Virus record (IMG/VR): IMGVR_UViG_3300048597_000673
Location: 1 to 39,793 of that record
Length of the DNA stretch: 39,793 nt
Source: a virus
Reading direction: 5' to 3' (one strand)
The translations under genes and the position numbers were made by a program. Numbering within the stretch: position 1 is the stretch's first letter; every line of letters begins with the position of its first letter. Under the pieces are notes generated by a model. The model searched no databases. It saw nothing but the letters and a program-made list of their open reading frames with translations, and had not been told where the DNA came from. Below, piece after piece: positions 23,831 to 31,543 of the stretch.

Positions 23831-24195
23831 TGCGCACAACCATTGACGCTGTGACTGGTGAGGTCACCCTCGACAAGGATTTCGTCGCACCACCGCTTTC
23901 GGTCATTCTCTCTGTTCCGCAATCAATCACGCGCGGTCAATGTGCGCGAGAGTTGTTCGAGCGCGAGATGATTTCAGGCGACGAAATGGTCGCGATGACG
24001 GCGACGGGCACGCCGCCCGCGTTCATCGCTGAATACTTCGACCTTCTGCCAGCGCGGGAACGGTCCATCGCCTACGCGGACTTCGCCCGCGACAACTACA
24101 TGCGCAGCAACTCCTTGCTGAACAGCACTTTGACGGCGTTCGGCTCCGACGCCGCCGGCATTGACGACTTTTTCCGCGAGGCAGGTAAACGATGA
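23830..24195 (+). CDS. Tail fibre partner/assembly protein 2
   Basis: A 121-aa paralogue of the protein at 22836: MRTTIDAVTGEVTLDKDFVAPP, then PQSITRGQCARELFEREMIS and DEMVAMTATGTPPAF, ending DDFFREAGKR. The middle differs (EYFDLLPARERSIAYADFA), suggesting that each partner fits its own fibre tip. Start at TAATG, stop at ATGA with the membrane protein gene. The pair fibre 2/partner 2 looks like a duplication of the upstream cassette. No transposase or direct terminal repeat is visible at its edges. Confidence 0.7.
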   Translation: MRTTIDAVTGEVTLDKDFVAPPLSVILSVPQSITRGQCARELFEREMISGDEMVAMTATGTPPAFIAEYFDLLPARERSIAYADFARDNYMRSNSLLNSTLTAFGSDAAGIDDFFREAGKR

Positions 24196-24779
24196 CACCC
24201 ATTTTTATTCTCATTGCGGCGGCTGTCTGCGCGGCGCTGAACGCCATTCGCGGAAGCGGGCAAGGGTGGATGCGCCCTGTCGTGGGCGGCGCCGCCGGGC
24301 TGGCTTCGTGGCTTGCAGGGTCGCCTATCCTGACGGCTGGCGTTGTCGCCGCCGGCTTGTGGTTCTGGCTGACGCAGCCTTGGGGCAGATGGTATATGCT
24401 CGGGCAAGGCGATCGCGAATGGTCCGGCCCCGCGAATTGGTGGGAACGCCCCATTGAACGAATTGCCGACCGAGCCTTTCCGGACCGCCAAGACAGGGCA
24501 GATGCGCTCGCGTGGCTGATAAGCGGGACGGCGTTCGCGCTGCCGCTGGTCGTTCTCGCCTCCCCGTTCTGGTTGGCTCTGACGCCGCTCGCCATTGCCA
24601 TTTATGCGGCGGCGCTCTCCGGTCTCTCGGTAGGCGCACACGTCAGGGTCAGCGAGGCCGGCAAGGGCGCGCTGATCGGCTTGCTGGCGGTCCTGCTCGC
24701 AGGCTGCGCACAGCCCCGCAACCATTGGGCCGATGTGTCCAAAGGCGTAGCAGAAGTAACCGCCCCACCATCCAAGTAA
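24192..24779 (+). CDS. Membrane protein with a lipobox-like segment near the C-terminus
   Basis: A 195-aa membrane protein I cannot assign to a family. Hydrophobic segments are at about residues 3-20, 38-60 and 112-145, separated by a Trp-rich polar region (WGRWYMLGQGDREWSGPANW). Near the end, after HVRVSEAGKGALIG, comes LLAVLLAGCAQP: a typical lipobox (LAGC) in the wrong place, about 35 residues from the C-terminus. No start codon in this frame precedes it closely. It is coupled by ATGA to fibre partner 2 and followed by a terminator. Superinfection exclusion, receptor modification or a lysis role are possible; none is shown. Confidence 0.65.
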   Translation: MTPIFILIAAAVCAALNAIRGSGQGWMRPVVGGAAGLASWLAGSPILTAGVVAAGLWFWLTQPWGRWYMLGQGDREWSGPANWWERPIERIADRAFPDRQDRADALAWLISGTAFALPLVVLASPFWLALTPLAIAIYAAALSGLSVGAHVRVSEAGKGALIGLLAVLLAGCAQPRNHWADVSKGVAEVTAPPSK

Positions 24780-24820
24780 GCCGGCCGCCCGCCTGGGCTG
24801 CTCTGTTCTACCCCTGCCAC

Positions 24821-24857
24821 AAACCCCGCCCCGTCCATTGAGGCGGGGTTTTTCTTT
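24821..24857 (+). terminator. Rho-independent terminator between fibre region and sheath gene
   Basis: AAACCCCGCC (24821-24830) pairs perfectly with GGCGGGGTTT (24842-24851) over 10 bp; loop of 11 bases, then TTCTTT. It splits the tail genes into two transcripts. The sheath gene starts 15 bases later with its own GGAGGAG, so either a promoter lies further up or read-through occurs. Confidence 0.85.
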
Positions 24858-24871
24858 GGAGGAGCCAAACC

Positions 24872-26353
24872 ATGGCCGAGATCTTTCTGCACGGACGTGA
24901 AACCATCGAGCGCGACGCGGGCAACCCGCGCTATGTCGCTGCCATCGACAGCGGCATCATCTGGCTGGTCGGCACTGCGCCGTCTGCCAACGAGACGCTC
25001 TACCCGCTGAACCAGCCCAAGGTGATGCGTGGTTTCGAGGACTTTCCGCAGGGCCTCGGCTCCGCTGGCACACTGCCAGACCAGCTGAGCCGCGTCCTGC
25101 AGCAGGCCGGCCGGATGTCGCAGACGGTCTACTTCGCCCGCGTCGCAGAAGGCGCAAATGCCGCCGAGGGCATCGCGAACGTGCTCGGCTCCCGTTCCGC
25201 CCGCACGGGCCTGCATGCGCTGAGCCGCGTGCCGGGCCTGTTCAACCAGCGCCCCAAGTTGCTTTGCGCCCCCGGCTTCACCTCGCTTCGGCCCACGACC
25301 GGTGCGGCCAGCGTGTCTGTCACTGATGGTGGCGAGGCCTACACCCGCACCCCTGTCGTCACCGTGGCGCGTGGCGTCGGTGATACGACCGGGACGGGGA
25401 TGCAGATCGGCGTCACGATCAACGCCGGTGGCGAGGTCGATGCGGCTTTCGTTATCAACCCCGGCATCGGTTACACCGCCGCGCCGGTCATCACCGTCGC
25501 GCGCGCCGAGGGCGACAGCACCGGCACAGGCGCCACGCTTAGCGTCACGCTGGGGGCAAGCGCCAACCCGGTTGCCGCCGAGCTGGCGACTCTCGCCAAC
25601 CGCAACCGCGCCATGGCGGTGGTCACAGGCCCAAACACGGACGCCGCGGCGGCTGTGAACTACCGGCTCGATTTCGACAGCGACCGGCTGATGGTGCTCG
25701 ACCCGTTCGCGCTCTTCGAAAAGGGCGGCACGCCCACCTCGATGCCCGCAGATGCGGCCGTCTGTGGCCTGCAGGCGCGCGTCGACTATGAGGAGGGCTT
25801 CTGGGTCTCGCCGTCCAACCATGTCGTCAATGGCGTTCTGGGCACCCACCGGCCGATCGAGCATTCGCTTTCCGACCGATCGGTCGAAAGCCAGTACCTC
25901 AACCGCAACCATGTCTCGACCATCGTGCGCAGCCCGCAGGGTGGCTGGAAGCTGTTCGGCAACCGTGTCGCGGCCTCCGACCCGCTGAAGGTGTTCTGGT
26001 CGGTGCGCCGCGCCCACGACGTGATCATCGAGTCCATCGAGATCGCCTCCGAAGTGTTCATGGACAAGCCGTTTTCCAAACAAAACCTGGTGGACATCGC
26101 CGAAACAGTGAACCGTGCGATCCGTCGCTGGCAGGCCCTGGGCGCGACGCTCGGCGGCCGTGTCTGGCTCGATCCCGCGCTCAACACTGCCGAGAGCCTG
26201 TCGAGCGGCATCCTGTACATCCACTACGATGGCGAGGCCCCGGCGCCGATGGAGCACATCGTCTTCGTCTTCAATCGCAACACGGGCTACTACAACACCG
26301 TGCTCGCCTCTGCCGCCCGCGAGATCGCGCGCCAGAGCGCGCTTGCGGGTTAA
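24872..26353 (+). CDS. FI: Tail sheath protein, P2 FI family
   Basis: Contractile sheath subunit, 493 aa. The N-terminal segment FLHGRETIERDAGNPRYV and IIWLVGTAPSANE, the central DSDRLMVLDPFAL, and the C-terminal domain (PFSKQNLVDIAETVNRAIRR, GRVWLDPALNTAESLSSGIL) are diagnostic of P2-like sheaths. Residues about 143-231 form an insertion with two copies of a beta-motif (GYTRTPVVTVARGVG-like and GYTAAPVITVARAEG, each followed by GDxTGTGxxx), probably exposed on the outer sheath surface. The start at 24872 has GGAGG upstream. The stop is followed at once by a degenerate hairpin of the family also seen at 4181. Confidence 0.95.
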   Translation: MAEIFLHGRETIERDAGNPRYVAAIDSGIIWLVGTAPSANETLYPLNQPKVMRGFEDFPQGLGSAGTLPDQLSRVLQQAGRMSQTVYFARVAEGANAAEGIANVLGSRSARTGLHALSRVPGLFNQRPKLLCAPGFTSLRPTTGAASVSVTDGGEAYTRTPVVTVARGVGDTTGTGMQIGVTINAGGEVDAAFVINPGIGYTAAPVITVARAEGDSTGTGATLSVTLGASANPVAAELATLANRNRAMAVVTGPNTDAAAAVNYRLDFDSDRLMVLDPFALFEKGGTPTSMPADAAVCGLQARVDYEEGFWVSPSNHVVNGVLGTHRPIEHSLSDRSVESQYLNRNHVSTIVRSPQGGWKLFGNRVAASDPLKVFWSVRRAHDVIIESIEIASEVFMDKPFSKQNLVDIAETVNRAIRRWQALGATLGGRVWLDPALNTAESLSSGILYIHYDGEAPAPMEHIVFVFNRNTGYYNTVLASAAREIARQSALAG

Positions 26354-26385
26354 CCCGGCTACCACCCTTCGGGTTGCCTGACCCC
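26354..26385 (-). repeat. Two-storey hairpin repeat, degenerate copy 4
   Basis: Directly after the sheath stop. Inner stem ACCC (26364-26367) pairs with GGGT (26371-26374) around TTC; flanking GGCTA on one side and TGCCT on the other match the family on the minus strand. The outer stem is poorly conserved (GGCT against GACC). The inner stem has a different sequence from other copies but keeps pairing. Confidence 0.45.
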
Positions 26386-26424
26386 TCGACACCTTTCCTG
26401 AACCCCTGAAACGGAGGCGCGACC

Positions 26425-26934
26425 ATGCGCGAGATCCTGCGCGGCTACACGATGTGGGCCAACGGCTATGACTACGGCTACGAGGTCGAGGAGCTGCAGT
26501 GCATGCTTCCCGACGAAACCTATGTCGAGCACAACTATGGCGGCTCGGTCATGACCGCAGAGGTGCCGATGCTCAAGATCGGGTTGCTCAACCCGACCAT
26601 GAAATTCGCCAGCCACAACCCCGAGCTCGCCAAGCTGCTGCTGCAGCCGCTCGGCGAAACCACCACCTTCACCTTCCGCGCGGCTCTCACCGACGAGCTG
26701 GGCGGTGCGACCAAGCCGAACGTCATTGTCTATGAAGGCCGGCTTGCCGCGCCAGCCGCCGATGCCTGGCAGCGCAACGACAAGGCCGGAATGGGGTACA
26801 CCATCAAGGGTGTGCGCTACTTCCGCTACGAGGTTGGCAGCGATCTCGTGCATGAGATCGGCCTGCAGCCGGCCAAGATGCTGATCAACCGCATCGACCG
26901 GCTCGCCGCCCTCAACGACGCGCTCGGCCGCTGA
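26425..26934 (+). CDS. FII: Major tail tube protein, P2 FII family
   Basis: A 169-aa inner tube protein. Family features: REILRGYTMWANGYDYGYEV at the start (the usual position for 'lrg.n.fvdG..y'), VEELQCMLPDETYVE, the conserved PMLKIGLLNPTMKF and FTFRAALTDE, and a C-terminal YTIKGVRYFRYEVGSD, as in P2-type tubes. It follows the sheath by 72 bases, where GGAGGC stands before ATG 26425. The tape measure downstream sets its stack length. Confidence 0.93.
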   Translation: MREILRGYTMWANGYDYGYEVEELQCMLPDETYVEHNYGGSVMTAEVPMLKIGLLNPTMKFASHNPELAKLLLQPLGETTTFTFRAALTDELGGATKPNVIVYEGRLAAPAADAWQRNDKAGMGYTIKGVRYFRYEVGSDLVHEIGLQPAKMLINRIDRLAALNDALGR

Positions 26935-26936
26935 AC

Positions 26937-27281
26937 ATGAGCCGCCGCACCATTACCATCGCCGCGCCCCTCCATCACGAGGGGCGCGAGATCACCAGCT
27001 TCGAGGTGCGCGCTCCGCGCCTCGGCGAGCTGCGCAAGTTCGGCAAGCTCCGCAGCGGTGTCTACACCCGCGACGGCGGCTACATCCCGTTTACGAATTG
27101 GGATCTGCTTGCCCCGATGCTGGCCGCGATCAGCGACCCGGCCCTGCCCGAGGCGCTGTTCGACCAGCTGAGCGAGGCCGACGCCGAGGCCGTCGTGGAA
27201 CAGCTCGCGGATTTTTCGCGGGGCGGGGAGAGGGCTGGATCGCCTCCGCCGCAGACCTCCTCGTCTTCCAGCTCCGGCTGA
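26937..27281 (+). CDS. E: Tail assembly chaperone E (unshifted product)
   Basis: A 114-aa protein in the position of P2 gene E. The sequence (TITIAAPLHHEGREITSFEV, RAPRLGELRKFG, then a helical LAPMLAAISDPALPEALFDQLSEADAEAV) belongs to the Mu gp41/P2 gpE-type tail-chaperone group. After residue 92 the zero frame degenerates to Gly/Ser/Pro-rich residues ending in a poly-Ser tail (SSSSSSG), typical of a frame that is only read past a frameshift site. Its start lies two bases after the tube stop. It is expected to bind the tape measure during tail assembly. Confidence 0.85.
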   Translation: MSRRTITIAAPLHHEGREITSFEVRAPRLGELRKFGKLRSGVYTRDGGYIPFTNWDLLAPMLAAISDPALPEALFDQLSEADAEAVVEQLADFSRGGERAGSPPPQTSSSSSSG

Positions 27282-27367
27282 TCAGCGCCAGCGAGTTCGA
27301 CCGTCTCACGGCGGAGGATCTCGACTGGTGGATCGAGCGCGGCCGCACCGCAGGCGTGGTGCAATAG
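26937..27367 (+). CDS. E': Tail assembly chaperone E+E' made by -1 frameshift
   Basis: A five-T run at 27212-27216 (GAT TTT TCG in the E frame) allows a -1 slip of the Phe tRNA, giving TTT TTC. The shifted frame then reads GWIASAADLLVFQLRLISAS, followed by SEFDRLTAEDLDWWIERG, and stops at 27367; total about 143 aa. This tail is the typical E' pattern of P2-like phages (hydrophobic helix, then 'DRLT..EL..W'). The shifted frame has no good start codon of its own near this point, which supports a programmed frameshift as in P2 E/E+E'. The site is a single-tRNA slip rather than a perfect X-XXY-YYZ heptamer, so efficiency may be low. Confidence 0.8.
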
Positions 27368-27478
27368 CCGGGCTATCGGCCTTTGGCCTGCTTTAGCCCG
27401 GGGCGAGCCGGCTACCGCGCTTCGCGCTGCTTCAGCCCGGTGGAGAGCCGGCTACCGCGCTTCACGCTGCTTCAGCCG
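27368..27478 (-). repeat. Two-storey hairpin repeat, copies 5, 6 and 7
   Basis: Three copies in the 132-bp gap between E' and the tape measure gene, in minus orientation. Copy 5: outer stem CCGGGCTA (27368-27375) with TAGCCCGG (27394-27401), inner GGCC/GGCC around TTT. Copy 6: GGCT/AGCC outer stem with inner GCGC (27417-27420) and GCGC (27424-27427). Copy 7: CGGCT (27449-27453) with AGCCG (27474-27478), inner GCGC with ACGC. TGCTT follows the inner stem in each. Confidence 0.75.
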
Positions 27479-27499
27479 CAATGGGTAAGGTGACAGTTC

Positions 27500-29818
27500 A
27501 TGGCAACTCGTGAAGCGCAGCTCGTCGCGCGGCTGGTCGACCAGGTCTCGGGCCCCGCCCGCGTCGTGGCGGCCTCGCTCAAGGCGGCCGAGCAGCAGGC
27601 GCGGGGCATCCGGCAGGCCACGGCGGCCGGGCTCGGCTCGCGCATGCTCACCGACCTGCAGCGCCTCGGTGCCACCGGCCCGCAGATCAACCAGGTGGCC
27701 GCTGCCTGGTCGAATTACCGGCGGCAGGCCGGCCTTGCGGCCGACTCCACCAAGTGGACCAAGGACCAGATCGCGGCCGTCCGCATCTGGGAGCGCGCCA
27801 ACGTTTCGGCCATCCGTGCCGTCACGGCAGCCGGCCATTCCATCCACGCTATCCCGGGCGCTGCATCGGGCATCTCGCCCGGAATGGCTGCCGCAGGCGG
27901 AGCTGCTTTCGGCGCCCTGGGCCTCGGTATCGCCGCTCCCATCGCCGCCGGCATGGCCGGGCGGCAGATCGCGCAATCCACCCAGCGCTTTGGCTCGGTC
28001 GATCGTTCGATGAGCCGCATCGGCATCACGGGCGATGCCAGCGTCGAGGAGACGCGGGCCGGCACGATCGAACTGCGGAATCTGGCGCGCGAGACGGCGA
28101 CGCTGTTCAGCGAGGCCCAGGCCGGCCTCGACTCGGTCACAGCCTCGGGCCGCAGCTTCACGGACGCCATGGCCATGATGCCTTCGATCCTGCGCACTGC
28201 GCAGGCGGCGGGCGCTGCCAACGCCGATATTGCCAACACCAGCATCTCCCTGCTGGACCACATGAAGATTCCGATCTCGGAACTTCAGGAAGCGCAAGAT
28301 ATCCTTGCCAAAGGTGGTGCGGCCGGCAAGTTCGAGCTCAAGGATATGGCTCGCTATTTGCCTTCCATGCTGCCCGCCTTCAAGGCGCTCGGCTATGAGG
28401 GGCAGGATGGGCTGCGCAAACTCGTCGCTATGCTTCAGACCATCCGCGCCGGCACCGGCACGGCTGAGGAGGCGGCTGCATCGGCCAACAACATCTTTCA
28501 GAAGATGGAAAGCGAGGAGACCGCCACCCGTTTCAAGAAAATGGGCGTCGATCTTCGCAAGGAAATGGCCGAGGCTCGGCGGACCGGTGAGCCGCTTGTA
28601 GATGCCTTTATCCGCCTGACAAAAACTGCGCTCAACGGCGATCTTTCCAAGTTGCCGCAGCTGTTCAGCGATCAGGAATTCGCTCGCGGCGTGCGTGCCA
28701 TCCTGGCAGGGGAATCCGCGATGCGCGGCTTCACGCGCGCTGTGGCCGATTCCTCAGGCACCGTCTCAAAGGCGCTGCAGCGCATCAACACCGATACACA
28801 GGCCAGCGTGGACCGGATGAAGGAAGGCGCCGATCGGGCCTCGACGGCCTTCGGGGGGCTTGTCGCGCAGATTGCCCAGCCTGGCATCGAGCGTACCGCC
28901 AAAATATTGAATGATATTGCCAATGATCTTGAGCGTACGGCAGAGGTTACGGCGCGCGAAGGTTTCTGGGGTGCGTTCAAGAAGGACTTAAAGGAGTCGT
29001 CTGAGTTTGCCGCCAAGGCTGCCGACGAAGGTCTTCAGTTGATGGGATTTGGCCGCGCGCCAACCGCGCCGGAGCGCCGCGCTTTTGACGCCAAGGCGCG
29101 GCGTGATCAGGCTGACGCAGCGCTGGCCAAGATTGACGGCGAAATCGCCACCCAGCGCGGCCGCCTCGCTTCCATCCCCGAGGGCACAGCAGGCCGGGGG
29201 TTTGCGAAGCGCACGATTGATGGGCGCGTCAGCGCGCTCGAGGCCCGGCGCACCGGCATCGAAGAGGCGCTCCGCGCCAGCGATGCGGCGCAGGTCGAGA
29301 TGGCCGAGCTTGAGGCGCGCAAGCGCGCCAGCACCACCCGCATGGGTCTGATGCCGAAGGGTCAGATCGCCTTCAACCAGCGCGGTCTGACGCAGTTTGG
29401 CCTGGGCGGCTTTGTCAAGCCGGGCATGCCCGATTATCTCAACACGGGCACGAATGTGCCCACGCCGCCACCCCGGCCGCCCGAGCTTGGCGGTCGGTCA
29501 AGCGTACTGCGCAGCATCGACGACATCGACCAGATGGGCGTCAAGGCTGAAGAAACGAAGACCATTCTGGAGCAGCTCAATCAGGTCGTGAAACCGGGCG
29601 TTGACCCATCCGCGATCAAGGAGCTGGACGAGCTGATCAACGGCGTCCTGCAAAAACTGCAGATGATCAACGGCGCCGCTGCAACAGCAAAACGCACGGC
29701 TGCTGGCATCGTTCCGTCGGGCGCGTCCACTGGCGATCGCTCGGAGATATCCCGCGCCACGGCCGCGCTCGAGCGCAGCCGCGAGACCAACCTTCAGGAC
29801 CGGCCCTACATCGGATGA
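27500..29818 (+). CDS. T: Tail tape measure protein
   Basis: Sets tail length, occupies the tube lumen and is ejected ahead of the DNA. At 772 aa it would fit a rather short contractile tail. The N-terminus has REAQLVARLVDQVSGPARVV and is helical; a hydrophobic stretch (about 128-155, AAGGAAFGALGLGIAAPIAA) is the usual membrane-active part. The middle contains a TP901-type core (SMSRIGITGDASVEETRAGT, DMARYLPSMLPAFKALGYEG, DLSKLPQLFSDQEFARGVRA). The C-terminus is mostly helical, with a linker region rich in Gly and Pro. AAGGTGA five bases upstream of ATG 27500 is the ribosome site. A 10-base gap separates it from gene U. Confidence 0.93.
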   Translation: MATREAQLVARLVDQVSGPARVVAASLKAAEQQARGIRQATAAGLGSRMLTDLQRLGATGPQINQVAAAWSNYRRQAGLAADSTKWTKDQIAAVRIWERANVSAIRAVTAAGHSIHAIPGAASGISPGMAAAGGAAFGALGLGIAAPIAAGMAGRQIAQSTQRFGSVDRSMSRIGITGDASVEETRAGTIELRNLARETATLFSEAQAGLDSVTASGRSFTDAMAMMPSILRTAQAAGAANADIANTSISLLDHMKIPISELQEAQDILAKGGAAGKFELKDMARYLPSMLPAFKALGYEGQDGLRKLVAMLQTIRAGTGTAEEAAASANNIFQKMESEETATRFKKMGVDLRKEMAEARRTGEPLVDAFIRLTKTALNGDLSKLPQLFSDQEFARGVRAILAGESAMRGFTRAVADSSGTVSKALQRINTDTQASVDRMKEGADRASTAFGGLVAQIAQPGIERTAKILNDIANDLERTAEVTAREGFWGAFKKDLKESSEFAAKAADEGLQLMGFGRAPTAPERRAFDAKARRDQADAALAKIDGEIATQRGRLASIPEGTAGRGFAKRTIDGRVSALEARRTGIEEALRASDAAQVEMAELEARKRASTTRMGLMPKGQIAFNQRGLTQFGLGGFVKPGMPDYLNTGTNVPTPPPRPPELGGRSSVLRSIDDIDQMGVKAEETKTILEQLNQVVKPGVDPSAIKELDELINGVLQKLQMINGAAATAKRTAAGIVPSGASTGDRSEISRATAALERSRETNLQDRPYIG

Positions 29819-29828
29819 GGCGTGACGC

Positions 29829-30269
29829 ATGTTTGTCCTGATGGGTTATGGCCCGTTCCGTTTCTCGATCGACAGTTTTGGCTACGAGAAGCTGACGCGG
29901 AAATTCGAAGCCAACATCGAGGCCCAGAAGATCATCGGCGCGCGCCCGTCCTTGCACCGCATGGGGTGGGCCGCAGAGACGATCTCGCTTGGCGCCACCT
30001 TCCACCCCAACTATCTGCCGGGCAACACGGGCCTGGCCCAGCTTGCGGGGCTCCGTGCCTCGGTTGGGCTATCCTTGCCGCTTCTGGGCAACCGCATCGC
30101 CGTAGGGGATGTTTTTGGCCTCTGGGCGCTCAAATCCGTACAGAACGAAGAGAGCGAGATCTGGATCGATGGTGTCGGCCAGGCCATTACCGTGGCCATC
30201 GAGCTGATGCATGACGGCCCGCGCCGTCCGCCATCGGTGGCCTCCGCCATAGCCCGGCTGTTCGGCTGA
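29829..30269 (+). CDS. U: Tail protein U
   Basis: A 146-aa protein of the P2 gpU family, a baseplate hub/tail component. Family pattern: MGYGPFRFSIDSFGYEKLTR, then a helix ending at RPSLHRMGWAAETISLGATF, the conserved FHPNYLPG-type turn, and strands GDVFGLWALKSVQNEESEIW followed by the hydrophobic C-terminus. Located between tape measure and gene D as in P2. The stop overlaps D as TGATG. Confidence 0.92.
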   Translation: MFVLMGYGPFRFSIDSFGYEKLTRKFEANIEAQKIIGARPSLHRMGWAAETISLGATFHPNYLPGNTGLAQLAGLRASVGLSLPLLGNRIAVGDVFGLWALKSVQNEESEIWIDGVGQAITVAIELMHDGPRRPPSVASAIARLFG

Positions 30270-31279
30270 TGCGGGTCCCGTTTGTTCAGGTGATGTGGCA
30301 GGGCAAGGACCTTGTGCCGGTGTGGGGCCCGTCGTTGCTGCGCGTCTCGATCTCCGACGAGAAGGGGCTCGAGAGCGACAAGTGCACCATCGAAATTGAT
30401 GATGTCGACGGCAGCACGGATGCCCCCGAGCCGGGGGAGGTCGTCGAGATCATTGGCGGCTATGAGGGGGAAGGCGGCGTGGTTCAGGGCCGCTTCGAGA
30501 TCGACACCGTCGACGAGGAAGGCTGGCCGCAGAAGATCACGCTTTCGGGCTCCTCGGTCAGTGCGAAGGGGGGTGCCAAGGTCAGGAAGACCGAAGCGCA
30601 CCGCAAGACTGACACGCCGACCATCGGCGATCTCGCCCGCAAGATCGCCACGCGCAATGGCTGGGAGCCGCGCATTGCCGAAAAGCTGGCATCGATCCCG
30701 CTGTCCTATGAGGCGCAGTCGGCCGAGAGCGATGCGGCTTTCCTGCAGCGGGTCCTGCGGCGCTATGATGGCAACCTGGCTGTGAAGCAGGGCAAGCTGG
30801 TGGCAAGCGTGGCCGGTGCCGGCGTTTCTGTGAGCGGCGGCGCCATCGGCGGGCTGATCATCGCACCCGGGATAAACCTCAAATCCTACCGCGTGAGCCG
30901 GAAGAAAAAGCCCGAGCACGGCAAGGCGGAGGCCTCTGTGTTCGATCGCAAGAAAGTGCGCCGCGTTGATGTCGACGCCGGCGGCACAGGGCGTGGCGGC
31001 GAGATCACATTCCGGTTCCGTGAGCCATTCAAGACAACCGAGGAGGCCCGGCGCGCCGCGGAGGCCAAGCTGGGCGAGCTTTCTCGCGGCGAGCGCAGTG
31101 CCACCTTTGAGATTGAGGGCGAGCCCGAGGCCCGCGCCGAGGAGCCGGTCATTGCCCAGGGCATCAAGCCCGGCGTGGATGGCACGTGGAACCCGACTCG
31201 CGTTGAGCACGTCTGGGCTGATTCAGGCTTCAGCACGTCACTGACCTGCGAGGCTCCTGGCAAGAAGGCTGCACCATGA
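30269..31279 (+). CDS. D: Tail protein D (baseplate hub)
   Basis: A 336-aa protein of the P2 gpD family, forming the baseplate hub beneath the spike. The N-terminal ring domain has WGPSLLRVSISDEKGLESDK and GEVVEIIGGYEGEG, with the typical DGRFEIDTVDEEG-like turn. The segment TIGDLARKIATRNGWEPRIA and SDAAFLQRVLRRYDGNLAVK is diagnostic. The C-terminus ends KPGVDGTWNPTRVEHVWADS, the hub motif. It overlaps U (TGATG) and X (ATGA). Confidence 0.93.
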   Translation: MRVPFVQVMWQGKDLVPVWGPSLLRVSISDEKGLESDKCTIEIDDVDGSTDAPEPGEVVEIIGGYEGEGGVVQGRFEIDTVDEEGWPQKITLSGSSVSAKGGAKVRKTEAHRKTDTPTIGDLARKIATRNGWEPRIAEKLASIPLSYEAQSAESDAAFLQRVLRRYDGNLAVKQGKLVASVAGAGVSVSGGAIGGLIIAPGINLKSYRVSRKKKPEHGKAEASVFDRKKVRRVDVDAGGTGRGGEITFRFREPFKTTEEARRAAEAKLGELSRGERSATFEIEGEPEARAEEPVIAQGIKPGVDGTWNPTRVEHVWADSGFSTSLTCEAPGKKAAP

Positions 31280-31533
31280 CCAGCAGGCGCGTGAAACTTC
31301 CCGTGACCCGCACCGAGGGCGCTGCCGCGACCTATGTGACGCAGGACGGTGACGTTCTCGATCATATCTGCTGGCGCCACTACGGGTTTGAATCAGGCGT
31401 CACCGAGCTTGTCCTGACCGCAAACCCGGGCCTTGCCGCCAATGCGGTGGCCTTGCCACGCGGGATCACTCTTGTTTTGCCAGCCCCGCCAGCCCCCGAC
31501 GCGCCCAAGACACGCCGTCGTCTGTTCGATTGA
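31276..31533 (+). CDS. X: Tail protein X with LysM-type fold
   Basis: An 85-aa protein of the P2 gpX family. It has the LysM-like pattern: YVTQDGDVLDHICWRHYGFE, then VTELVLTANPGLAANAV and the closing LPRGITLVLPAPP. Such proteins join the tail tube to the hub, and LysM folds bind glycans. It overlaps gene D by ATGA. Here it ends the recognised P2-like module; in P2 the gene lies near the start of the tail operon, so gene order differs. Confidence 0.9.
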   Translation: MTSRRVKLPVTRTEGAAATYVTQDGDVLDHICWRHYGFESGVTELVLTANPGLAANAVALPRGITLVLPAPPAPDAPKTRRRLFD

Positions 31534-31543
31534 GGAGGCAGGG

